This document shows positions 1 to 5,956 of a stretch of 6,317 nt of DNA, one piece after another (position 1 is the stretch's first letter; each line of letters opens with the position of its first letter). The notes below the pieces were generated by a model. That model was not told the origin of the DNA. It did no database searches and saw nothing but the letters and a program-made list of their open reading frames with translations. Source of the stretch: Thermoplasmata archaeon (GTDB lineage: Archaea; Thermoplasmatota; Thermoplasmata; SG8-5; JAGLSY01); assembly GCA_023135545.1 (NCBI GenBank), contig JAGLSY010000217.1:1-6317 (forward strand), read 5' to 3'. Position numbers and translations under genes: made by a program.

Positions 1-121
1 CAAAATCAATTAAGCAAACTCTATAGCGTTTCATTCCTTCCACCACTGGCTACTAGACGGGCACACAACCTAATTAACTTTTCCCTTGCATCAAAATTCA
101 CAACCACTGGCCCCCCCTCCT

Positions 122-140
122 AATACTTTCAGTCACCCCT
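122..140. repeat. Left copy of an imperfect direct repeat flanking the three-gene block
   Basis: AATACTTTCA followed, after one base, by TCACCCCT. The same two blocks, in the same order and orientation, occur at 3117-3141 with a 7-base C-rich spacer between them. The copies bracket the three AT-rich genes and nothing else. They could be ends of an insertion, or a shared upstream element of two promoters, since both lie just before AT-rich promoter-like sequence. Confidence 0.45.
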
Positions 141-150
141 TAGTAAGACT

Positions 151-158
151 AATAAATA
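151..158 (+). promoter_or_regulatory. Weak candidate TATA box for the DUF488 operon
   Basis: AATAAATA lies about 40 bases before the ATG at 196. An archaeal TATA box here would put transcription start near 178-184 and give a short leader that still contains the Shine-Dalgarno site at 184-189. The match to TTTAWATA is poor and the surroundings are AT-rich, so the call rests mainly on position. Confidence 0.3.
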
Positions 159-183
159 AGTAATGACATAACTATTCTCAATG

Positions 184-189
184 GGTGAT
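184..189 (+). promoter_or_regulatory. Ribosome binding site of the DUF488 gene
   Basis: GGTGAT matches the core of the archaeal anti-SD complement (GGAGGTGATCC) and ends 6 bases before the ATG at 196. This supports that ATG as the start. Confidence 0.65.
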
Positions 190-195
190 GAATAA

Positions 196-807
196 ATGCG
201 AAATAAGACTGAATCCTTGAGTTGTTATACAATTGGCCACTCTAATTACGATTTGTATCAATTTATTAAGTTATTGAAACCACATAACATAAATCTGATA
301 GTCGATGTTCGTAGCTATCCATACAGCAAATATGTATCTCATTTCAATAAAGATGAATTGAAGTCCTCTTTGGAAGAAGAAAATATATCATATTTATTCA
401 TGGGTGATAAGATTGGTGGGAAATATAATGACCCTGATTTATTATTTTCAGATGGTTCCGTTAATTATACTAAAGTCAGCCAGACGAGCAAATTCATTGA
501 TGGAATTCAGAATGTAATTGAGGAAATCAAAAATGGTAAAATTTTGGCTATAATGTGTTCAGAGAAGGATCCATTTGATTGTCATAGATTTGTGTTGGTT
601 TCGCATCAATTGGAGAAAAATGGTATCACAGTTAAACACATCTTAGGAAACGGAGATATAATTCTAAATGAGATATTAGAAGAAAAACTAATTCATCAAT
701 ATAATATGGATTATCAACAGACAACATTATTTGGCACCGTTAAGACAAAAGCAGAAGCATTGGAAGAAGCATATGTAGAGACGATAGGCAGGAAACTACG
801 GGAGTAA
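196..807 (+). CDS. DUF488 family protein
   Basis: A 203-residue soluble protein recognisable as DUF488, a widespread bacterial and archaeal family without an established biochemical activity. The family signatures are visible: TIGHS at 12-16 near the N-terminus, DVRSYPYS at 37-44, an IGGK segment at 73-76, and the C-x-E...C-H-R motif at 121-131 with Cys121, Glu123, Cys129, His130 and Arg131, which are plausible active-site or metal-contact residues. There is no signal peptide or membrane segment. The ATG start has a GGTGAT ribosome binding site 6 bases upstream. The gene is very AT-rich (a sampled 60-base stretch at 241-300 is about 22% GC), unlike the RPA genes downstream. The next gene starts 35 bases later on the same strand, so the three genes are probably co-transcribed. 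Family assignment is firm; function is unknown. Confidence 0.9.
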   Translation: MRNKTESLSCYTIGHSNYDLYQFIKLLKPHNINLIVDVRSYPYSKYVSHFNKDELKSSLEEENISYLFMGDKIGGKYNDPDLLFSDGSVNYTKVSQTSKFIDGIQNVIEEIKNGKILAIMCSEKDPFDCHRFVLVSHQLEKNGITVKHILGNGDIILNEILEEKLIHQYNMDYQQTTLFGTVKTKAEALEEAYVETIGRKLRE

Positions 808-815
808 TCGCTCCC
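800..815 (+). other. Hairpin with the DUF488 stop codon in its loop
   Basis: GGGAG (800-804) and CTCCC (811-815) form a perfect 5-bp stem around a 6-nt loop. The TAA stop (805-807) is the first half of that loop. AAATTTTA follows, so a weak terminator is possible, but the next operon gene begins at 843. Attenuation, RNA processing or chance are the alternatives. A similar arrangement occurs at the third gene (3091-3116). Confidence 0.45.
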
Positions 816-834
816 AAATTTTAGTAAACGGACA

Positions 835-839
835 GTGAT
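835..839 (+). promoter_or_regulatory. Candidate ribosome binding site supporting a TTG start
   Basis: GTGAT, part of the archaeal GGTGATCC site, lies 3 bases before TTG at 843. The nearby GTG (835) and ATG (838) are in another frame and stop at once at TAG 847, so they cannot start the gene. A TAA at 825 closes the correct frame just upstream, leaving TTG 843 as the only start that keeps the N-terminal cysteine cluster. Confidence 0.55.
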
Positions 840-842
840 GGT

Positions 843-2093
843 TTGGTAGAATATGACAGTGATAAGTGCAAGGGGTGCAAGGGTAATAACGGTGATAGAT
901 GCATTTATAACGAAGAAGGCAAGATAAAACATTGTAAATTTTACGAACTCGAGCTTGAAAGAATAGAAAAAGAACCCCCTACTTCTCTGTGCTCTACAAA
1001 GACATACACACTTCCCGGAAAGCTTGACCAAATTATTTTCTGTGGTTTGGGTGGGATACGTAAACCTTTAGGGAGGCAATATGGGAAAAAAACAGATATG
1101 GAATCATGGAAATACGACGGGACATATACACCATTAAGCTTAATCGAAGGATATGATTCAATCAGCGATTTGCTGAAAAATAATGTAATCAGAAATATGT
1201 TTAGGGAGAAAGAACAGATTCGGATATTAGATGTTGGATCAGGCTCCGGAGGGTATTCTATAGGCGCGTTTTGGGCTTTAAAATTCTTGTTTCCATCCAA
1301 ACCAGCTACCATTTTTTCTATTGATGAAAATCAGGAATATTTGGACAACTTTGATACCATTCACTCATACTTATTTCCAAAGTCCAAAAAACCCCTATGG
1401 AGAAAATTTACGATATATATTGATAAACAATTGATACTTCCAAAAGTGATATATGAAAGTAAATGGGATATTATAATAAGTTCGAAATTCTTGCTGGAAT
1501 TATTCGATGAAAATAAACCTGAAGTGAATCCATGGAAGTTGTTTGTTAAAGAAAGCGAATCGTTGTTAGAGAGTGGTGGATTCCTTTTAATAAATGAAGT
1601 GGAAAAACCAATGGTCAAATTGGAGGACGGCACTGTAAAGCATTTTGTAACTGATGAGTTAAAAAAAGGATTAAAAGAATATTTAACGGAAAATGATCAA
1701 TTAAGAATTTGCTTTCCCATGCCATGTTCTCAATTATTTCCCCATAAATGTAAATCAAGATATTGCAAACCATTCAGGGAATATAATGTGATTTCCAATT
1801 ATCGAAAAAAGGAAGCACTTAGGCACGGAAGAATAAGAGAAAGAGTTGAGAAACACCCATCCACAAAAGTAATTAATTATATATTGGCACATAAGGACGC
1901 ATACGACTTGATATATGAAAATGAGAAAGTCCCTGAAAGGTTCCCGGTAACATATCCCCTATTCGATGACGGGATTGAAAACAAAGTATGCAATGTTGGC
2001 TCTAAAGCTACATGTAAAGGAGATTCCCACCACCCCTGCAATAGCCTATATGTATTCAACGATATATGTGCAAAATATAAGGCGGTGGATTAA
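843..2093 (+). CDS. Cysteine-rich class I SAM methyltransferase-like protein (Rsm22/METTL17-like cysteine cluster)
   Basis: A 416-residue protein built around a Rossmann-type SAM-binding domain. The glycine-rich motif I is LDVGSGSGG at 129-137. An acidic segment (SIDENQEYLDNF) follows and could cap the second strand. WDIIISS and a later ESGGFLLINEVEKP segment look like the post-motif strands. Three groups of four cysteines surround this core: C9, C12, C20, C31 at the N-terminus; C290, C295, C303, C308 just after the methyltransferase fold; and C383, C391, C399, C409 at the C-terminus. The middle group, with its CxxxPCxQL...C pattern, resembles the Fe-S cysteine cluster of Rsm22/METTL17 ribosome-assembly proteins. 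That is my recognition, not a search result. The start is probably TTG 843, since no in-frame ATG precedes the first cluster. The stop abuts the next gene's ATG, implying translational coupling. Substrate unknown; it could be RNA, DNA or protein. Confidence 0.75.
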   Translation: MVEYDSDKCKGCKGNNGDRCIYNEEGKIKHCKFYELELERIEKEPPTSLCSTKTYTLPGKLDQIIFCGLGGIRKPLGRQYGKKTDMESWKYDGTYTPLSLIEGYDSISDLLKNNVIRNMFREKEQIRILDVGSGSGGYSIGAFWALKFLFPSKPATIFSIDENQEYLDNFDTIHSYLFPKSKKPLWRKFTIYIDKQLILPKVIYESKWDIIISSKFLLELFDENKPEVNPWKLFVKESESLLESGGFLLINEVEKPMVKLEDGTVKHFVTDELKKGLKEYLTENDQLRICFPMPCSQLFPHKCKSRYCKPFREYNVISNYRKKEALRHGRIRERVEKHPSTKVINYILAHKDAYDLIYENEKVPERFPVTYPLFDDGIENKVCNVGSKATCKGDSHHPCNSLYVFNDICAKYKAVD

Positions 2094-3104
2094 ATGGCTT
2101 TCAAAGGATGGGATCGAGTAACAATCGAGACCAACGATGGTCCGGTGGAAGGAATAGCGCCAGTAATAATCTCAGCCAGTAGATCCACGGATATCCCAGC
2201 CTTCCACACAGAGAGATTTTTGGAGCGTCTAAATGCTGGTTACATAAAATGGGTGAACCCATTCAACCGAAGTCAACCACAGTATGTATCTTTTGAAAAG
2301 ACAAGAATGATTGTATTCTGGACAAAGAATCCTAACCCTATTATTTCACATCTCTCTAAAATCAGAGAAATGGGTATCAACTATTATTTCACCTACACCC
2401 TGAATGATTATGAGGAGGAGAACCTGGAGCCCAATTTACCCCCATTAGAAGAGCGCATAGAGACCTTCAAGAAACTATCTCAAAAAATCGGTAAAGGCAG
2501 GGTATTATGGAGATTTGACCCCCTCATTTTGAGTGACACAATCACTGTCAGCAAACTTCTAGACAAAATAAAGAAAGTCGGAGACAAGATTCACCCTTTC
2601 ACGAATAAACTTATTATAAGTTTTGTGGATATTGGGCAATATAATTCAGTCAAGCGGAATCTGGATAAGAAAACAGAAGGAAATTTCAGAGAATTCAAAA
2701 AGGGCGAAATGCTCAAGTTCGCTAAAGGCCTGCGAGCATTAAACAAGAGCTGGAACCTTGAGTTAGCTACTTGTAGCGAAGAATCAGAGCTGGAGAATTA
2801 TGGAATATCTCACAACAGGTGTATTGACGGGGAGTTGATGGCTAGGGAGTTTGAGAAAGATAAGGACCTGATGATATTTTTAGGTCTCTACCCCAAGCCT
2901 GTAAATCTTTCTGGTAAACTCATTATCGGTGATAAAATAGCGAAGCTAAAAGATAAGGGCCAAAGAAAGGTTTGCGGGTGCATCGTGAGCAAGGACATCG
3001 GCCGTTATAACTCCTGTATGCACTTGTGTACCTATTGCTATGCTAATCACAATGAGAAACGGGTAATATCTAATATGGAAAATGACGACTTGGAGACACT
3101 TTGA
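2094..3104 (+). CDS. DUF1848 family protein with C-terminal radical-SAM-like cysteine cluster
   Basis: A 336-residue protein that I recognise as DUF1848. Its signatures are ISASRSTDIPAFH at 26-38, a VNPFNRSQPQYVSF segment followed by WTKNPNP at 76-82, a WRFDPLI segment mid-protein, and a C-terminal cysteine array with C294, C296, C308, C312 and C315. C308-x3-C312-x2-C315 is the CxxxCxxC spacing of radical SAM enzymes, but it sits at the C-terminus instead of the N-terminus, as is known for this family. An Fe-S cluster is therefore likely; SAM radical chemistry is inference. Length looks normal for the family and no frameshift is seen. The ATG follows the TAA of the methyltransferase-like gene with zero spacing, and a GGTGGAT ribosome site lies inside that gene at 2084-2090. 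Base composition is intermediate (about 47% GC in a sampled line at 2401-2460), less AT-rich than the two genes before it. Activity unknown. Confidence 0.88.
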   Translation: MAFKGWDRVTIETNDGPVEGIAPVIISASRSTDIPAFHTERFLERLNAGYIKWVNPFNRSQPQYVSFEKTRMIVFWTKNPNPIISHLSKIREMGINYYFTYTLNDYEEENLEPNLPPLEERIETFKKLSQKIGKGRVLWRFDPLILSDTITVSKLLDKIKKVGDKIHPFTNKLIISFVDIGQYNSVKRNLDKKTEGNFREFKKGEMLKFAKGLRALNKSWNLELATCSEESELENYGISHNRCIDGELMAREFEKDKDLMIFLGLYPKPVNLSGKLIIGDKIAKLKDKGQRKVCGCIVSKDIGRYNSCMHLCTYCYANHNEKRVISNMENDDLETL

Positions 3105-3116
3105 GTAGTGTCTCTA
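3091..3116 (+). terminator. Hairpin over the DUF1848 stop codon, possible operon terminator
   Basis: GAGACACT (3093-3100) pairs perfectly with AGTGTCTC (3107-3114). A G-U and a U-A pair extend the stem to 10 bp. The loop is TTGAGT, with the TGA stop at 3102-3104 inside it. No U-tract follows; the sequence becomes C-rich. This is therefore not a standard archaeal U-run terminator and may instead be an RNA-processing or stability element, or mark the end of an inserted cassette. Confidence 0.5.
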
Positions 3117-3141
3117 AATACTTTCACCCCCCCTCACCCCT
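3117..3141. repeat. Right copy of the imperfect direct repeat flanking the three-gene block
   Basis: AATACTTTCA (3117-3126) and TCACCCCT (3134-3141) repeat the two blocks at 122-131 and 133-140, here separated by a 7-base C-rich spacer. The copy begins right after the hairpin at the end of the third gene and ends just before the RPA TATA box. Confidence 0.45.
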
Positions 3142-3143
3142 CC

Positions 3144-3151
3144 TTTATATA
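3144..3151 (+). promoter_or_regulatory. TATA box of the RPA operon
   Basis: TTTATATA is a near-ideal archaeal TATA box. A start site about 25-30 bases downstream falls near 3172-3178, giving a leader of roughly 45-50 bases to the ATG at 3223. The bases just upstream are C-rich, so no typical purine-rich BRE is obvious. Confidence 0.65.
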
Positions 3152-3210
3152 TCACAATATCAATTAGAGTTTGGAACAACAGTTCACCATAAAACCAAAA
3201 CGTGAACCAT

Positions 3211-3221
3211 GGAAGTGATCC
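3211..3221 (+). promoter_or_regulatory. Ribosome binding site that sets the RPA start
   Basis: GGAAGTGATCC contains GTGATCC (3215-3221), a 7-base match to the archaeal anti-SD complement, immediately before ATG 3223. It lies downstream of the alternative in-frame GTG at 3202, so the ATG is preferred. Confidence 0.65.
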
Positions 3222-3222
3222 G

Positions 3223-4878
3223 ATGAGTGATGATAAAGAGAAATACGCTAAACATATAGATGAGCTTGTGAATGCTATTGGCGATAAGGCCAGTAGAGAT
3301 GAGATCGAAGAAGAATTCGAGAAATACGTTGTCGAGTTCAAGATTTCTGTTCAGGATACGAAACGCAGTATCGCCAATAAATACGATGTTTCCCTGGGCG
3401 GCGGCTACGAGGATGTCGATAAGACACTTGAAGAGCTGGGGCCGAACGAGATGAGTGTGAACATCCTGGCACGGGTCGTTTTTGTCGCCGAGAGAGAGAT
3501 AAATGCCAAGGGCGAGCAGAAGACCATATTGTCCGGTATTCTGGGAGACAACACCGGCACCTGTCCTTTCACCGTCTGGGAAAAGGGCGAGCTGACCCTC
3601 GAGAAGGGAGATGTCATCAGGATAGAGTCGGCCTACACCACAGAATGGAATAACGAGCCCCAGGTGAATGTCGGGAATCGCGGCGTGATAAAGAAGGAGT
3701 CCAAGGATGCGCTTCCTCCTGGCGGCGGTGGTGGAGGCCAGCCCAAGGAAACCAAGGATGTCAAGATAGCCGAGATAAAGGAGCTCGGGGATTATGACAT
3801 GAACCTGCTGGTCCGCGTTGTCTTCATCGCCGAAAAGGAGATCACCGCCCAGGGAGAACAAAAAACAATTCTTTCGGGAATCCTGGGTGATGAGACCGGG
3901 ACCTGCCCCTTCACGATATGGAACAAGGGTGACTTGAGCCTGGAAAAGGGCGATGTGATACGCATAGGCTCTGCCTACAGGACCGAGTGGAACAACGAGC
4001 CCCAGATAAACGTCGGCAACAGGGGCACGGTTACGATGGAGGACAAGGATGCCCTGCCTCCGGTTGCCGGAGGGCCGGCAGGCCCGGGCCAGGATGTCAA
4101 GATAGGTGATATCAAGGAAGGTGGCCGCAACCTGAACGTGGTCGCCAGGATAATCTCCAGGGAAGAGAGGCAGGTGACGGTCAAGGACGAGGAAAAGACC
4201 CTGCTGTCCGGGATACTGGCCGACGACAGCGGCAAGATATCCTACACATGCTGGGGTAAGGCCAAGTTCAAGATAGGCGATGTCGTCCAGGTGACCAACG
4301 GCTACATCAGGTCATGGAGGGGAATGCCCCAGTTCAACTTCGACATGGGCAATATCGAGAAATCGAAGGAGAAGCTTCCGAACGCCGAAGAACTGTCCAG
4401 GCCGGTGGTCATGAACATCCAGAGCCTGGTAAATAGCGGCGGGATGCTGGACGCTTCGATTGACGGCATAGTGCTCGATGTCAGGGATGGCAGCGGTTTG
4501 ATTTTCAGATGCCCGGAATGCAACCGGGCGGTCAAGAAGAACGTCTGCAAGATCCACGAGACCGTGGAGGGAATACCTGACCTTCGGGTCAAGGCCGTTG
4601 TGGACGACGGGACCGGCGCCATGACCGCAGTTATCGGCAAGGACCTATCCGAGAAGCTCATCGGGAAGTCACTGGACGAGTGCCTGGCCGAGGCAAAGGA
4701 CGCTATGGATTTCAGTATAATCCAAGACCAGTTCTCCGAGCTTCTGGTGGCGAAGCCGGTCCGGGCTATCGGAAGCGTGTCCTTCGATGACTTCGGGCTC
4801 ATAATGATAGTCAACGACATTGAATCCCTGAAGGCCGATGTGGAGAAAGAGGCCAGAGCCCTCCTGGAGGCGATATAG
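3223..4878 (+). CDS. rpa: Replication protein A, single-stranded DNA-binding protein with multiple OB folds and a zinc finger
   Basis: This is archaeal RPA, which binds and protects single-stranded DNA in replication, recombination and repair. From ATG 3223 it is 551 residues long. A charged helical N-terminal region (about 1-70) is followed by OB fold 1 (about 77-156), a six-glycine linker (167-172), OB fold 2 (about 188-268), OB fold 3 (about 303-375) and a C-terminal OB-like region (about 393-551). The last holds a zinc finger with C430, C433, C442 and H445 (CxxC-x8-CxxH). OB folds 1 and 2 are close duplicates, about 67 of 86 residues identical by hand count. A GTG at 3202 would add 7 residues, but the ribosome site favours the ATG. 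The gene has its own TATA box and is followed without a gap by its Rpap partner. GC is higher (about 57% in a sampled line at 4141-4200) than in the genes to its left. Confidence 0.93.
   Translation: MSDDKEKYAKHIDELVNAIGDKASRDEIEEEFEKYVVEFKISVQDTKRSIANKYDVSLGGGYEDVDKTLEELGPNEMSVNILARVVFVAEREINAKGEQKTILSGILGDNTGTCPFTVWEKGELTLEKGDVIRIESAYTTEWNNEPQVNVGNRGVIKKESKDALPPGGGGGGQPKETKDVKIAEIKELGDYDMNLLVRVVFIAEKEITAQGEQKTILSGILGDETGTCPFTIWNKGDLSLEKGDVIRIGSAYRTEWNNEPQINVGNRGTVTMEDKDALPPVAGGPAGPGQDVKIGDIKEGGRNLNVVARIISREERQVTVKDEEKTLLSGILADDSGKISYTCWGKAKFKIGDVVQVTNGYIRSWRGMPQFNFDMGNIEKSKEKLPNAEELSRPVVMNIQSLVNSGGMLDASIDGIVLDVRDGSGLIFRCPECNRAVKKNVCKIHETVEGIPDLRVKAVVDDGTGAMTAVIGKDLSEKLIGKSLDECLAEAKDAMDFSIIQDQFSELLVAKPVRAIGSVSFDDFGLIMIVNDIESLKADVEKEARALLEAI
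3451..4050 (+). repeat. Tandem OB-fold duplication inside the RPA gene
   Basis: The segments encoding OB fold 1 (about 3451-3715) and OB fold 2 (about 3790-4055) encode nearly the same peptide, including TILSGILGD, TGTCPFT, LEKGDVIRI and TEWNNEPQ in both copies. By hand, 67 of 86 aligned residues match. Many codons differ synonymously, so the copies are not the product of a very recent exact duplication. OB fold 3 is clearly more diverged. Confidence 0.8.
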
Positions 4879-5883
4879 ATGATGAAGCGGGAAGTCGCAT
4901 GGAGGGTCTTCGCGGCCGAGTTCAATGATTCAACTATCAAGCTGGAGAGCAAAGAGGAGATGAGCCCCAGTTATCTTATCTCGCCGCTGGGGGCCAGGAT
5001 GAACAGGGTATTTACCGTGGGTGTGATAATCGATATCGAGAACCTGGGAACACCGGCAGAGCCGATGTGGAGGGCCAGGATGACCGATCCGACCGGAACC
5101 TTCTATATCTCGGCGGGCCAGTACCAGCCAGAAGCGGCATTGAGCCTTTCGAAGATCAGACCGCCGGCCTTCGTTGCGATAATCGGCAAGGTGAGAACCT
5201 ATTCTCCGGAAGATGGGGTGTTGTATGTTTCCATAAGCCCGGAGGTGGTGCGCCAGGTCGATGAGGATGTCAGGGATTACTGGGTTCTGGAATCCTGCAG
5301 GGCATTGAAGGAGAGGCTGGAGGCACATGCCGAGGCCAGCAAGATGTCTCCGCCCTCTGCGGAAGAGCTGATGAAGCTGGGCTACAGCGAGCAGCTGAGC
5401 AAGGGTCTGGAGATCGCCCTGGAGGAATACCCGGCCGCGCCGACCGACAGATACCGTGACCTGCTTGAGGAATCCCTCAATTATCTTTTGCCGGAGAACA
5501 AGGAGGGAAAGGAGGAACTGGTTCCCGTGGCATATGACGAGGATGATGAACCGGACATTCCGGATTACGATGACATGGAAGAAGAAGCGATCGAGGTAAT
5601 GGCCGGTGACATCGACGAGCCCGAGGAAGAAAAACCAGGCCCCTCCGATGATGACAAAGATGGTGATGAGGAGGCAGACGAGGAACTAACCGCCGATGAA
5701 GTCAAGATGCTGGAACTGACCGAGGAGCTGGACAAGGACGGCTCAGGAGTTGACTGGGAAGACCTTGAAGCAGGTGCCAAGAAAGCCAAGTTAAAGAAAC
5801 CGGCCTTCGAGGAGGCCATCATGGGACTGCTGGACAAGTGCTTGGTCTACGAGCCTATACTCGGGAAGATCAAGAAGGTTTGA
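4879..5883 (+). CDS. RPA-associated protein (Rpap, COG3390 type)
   Basis: A 334-residue partner of archaeal RPA. In haloarchaea such proteins are encoded next to, and act with, their cognate RPA. The N-terminus carries the family-like segment REVAWRVFAAEF (4-15), followed by an OB-fold region at about 42-122, a helical stretch, a strongly acidic low-complexity linker at about 218-274, and a C-terminal segment (about 275-334) that looks like a winged helix. This OB-linker-winged-helix order recalls eukaryotic RPA32, although common descent is not shown here. ATG 4879 directly follows the RPA stop at 4876-4878. GGAGGCGAT at 4866-4874, inside the RPA gene, is the ribosome site, and a second ATG at 4882 is an equally possible start. 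Zero spacing implies coupled translation and balanced amounts of the two proteins. Confidence 0.9.
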   Translation: MMKREVAWRVFAAEFNDSTIKLESKEEMSPSYLISPLGARMNRVFTVGVIIDIENLGTPAEPMWRARMTDPTGTFYISAGQYQPEAALSLSKIRPPAFVAIIGKVRTYSPEDGVLYVSISPEVVRQVDEDVRDYWVLESCRALKERLEAHAEASKMSPPSAEELMKLGYSEQLSKGLEIALEEYPAAPTDRYRDLLEESLNYLLPENKEGKEELVPVAYDEDDEPDIPDYDDMEEEAIEVMAGDIDEPEEEKPGPSDDDKDGDEEADEELTADEVKMLELTEELDKDGSGVDWEDLEAGAKKAKLKKPAFEEAIMGLLDKCLVYEPILGKIKKV

Positions 5884-5956
5884 TTTGAGCCGGATAAGAA
5901 AGAGGATAGCCAAAAGGGGCTCAGATATTCGGTTGCCTCGGAGCCAGGTGCACAAA
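5884..5956. other. Short intergenic region between convergent genes
   Basis: These 73 bases separate the Rpap stop from the stop of the - strand membrane protein gene. A weak inverted repeat TGAGCC (5886-5891) / GGCTCA (5918-5923) with a 26-base loop is present. There is no U-run on either strand, so no terminator can be called with confidence. Confidence 0.4.

Larger units (their letters stand above)
1..195. other. AT-rich non-coding leader upstream of the DUF488 operon
   Basis: I see no convincing gene on either strand here. The stretch carries a 9-bp direct repeat ACCACTGGC (42-50 and 103-111), a C-run at 111-117, and a pyrimidine-rich block at 122-140 that is repeated after the third gene (3117-3141). 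The final 45 bases probably hold the promoter and ribosome binding site of the first gene. Confidence 0.6.

Noticed and set aside
26..60. GTTTCATTCC near the left edge, whose reverse complement GGAATGAAAC looks like the end of a CRISPR repeat
   Set aside because: Only one copy is visible and no regularly spaced repeats follow. A single match of this length is not evidence of an array, though an array ending just outside the window cannot be excluded.
1..100. Possible tRNA or tRNA fragment as an integration site next to the AT-rich block
   Set aside because: No T-arm consensus, anticodon stem or acceptor pairing could be drawn on either strand.
42..111. Direct repeat ACCACTGGC at 42-50 and 103-111
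   Set aside because: Nine bases, two copies, with no further similarity around them. Reported only as part of the leader description, with no function claimed.
5..3173. ATCAATTA at 5-12 and 3159-3166, with CAAACTC (15-21) and GAGTTTG (3167-3173) as an inverted pair, read as possible element ends
   Set aside because: The matches are 7-8 bases of AT-rich or simple sequence, mix direct and inverted orientation, and do not form consistent terminal repeats.
3202..3222. GTG at 3202 as the RPA start
   Set aside because: The strong ribosome site at 3211-3221 lies after this codon and directly before ATG 3223, and the seven extra residues add no recognisable feature.
3184..3861. Long - strand open frame opposite the RPA gene
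   Set aside because: It lies wholly over the strongly supported RPA coding sequence, resembles no family, and its length follows from the GC-rich codon pattern of RPA.
4302..4952. Long serine-rich - strand open frame opposite the 3' part of RPA
   Set aside because: Its composition is what antisense reading of GC-rich, acidic coding sequence produces, and it has no ribosome site or domain.
5886..5923. Inverted repeat TGAGCC/GGCTCA as a bidirectional terminator
   Set aside because: The stem is six base pairs with a 26-base loop and no U-run, too weak to call.
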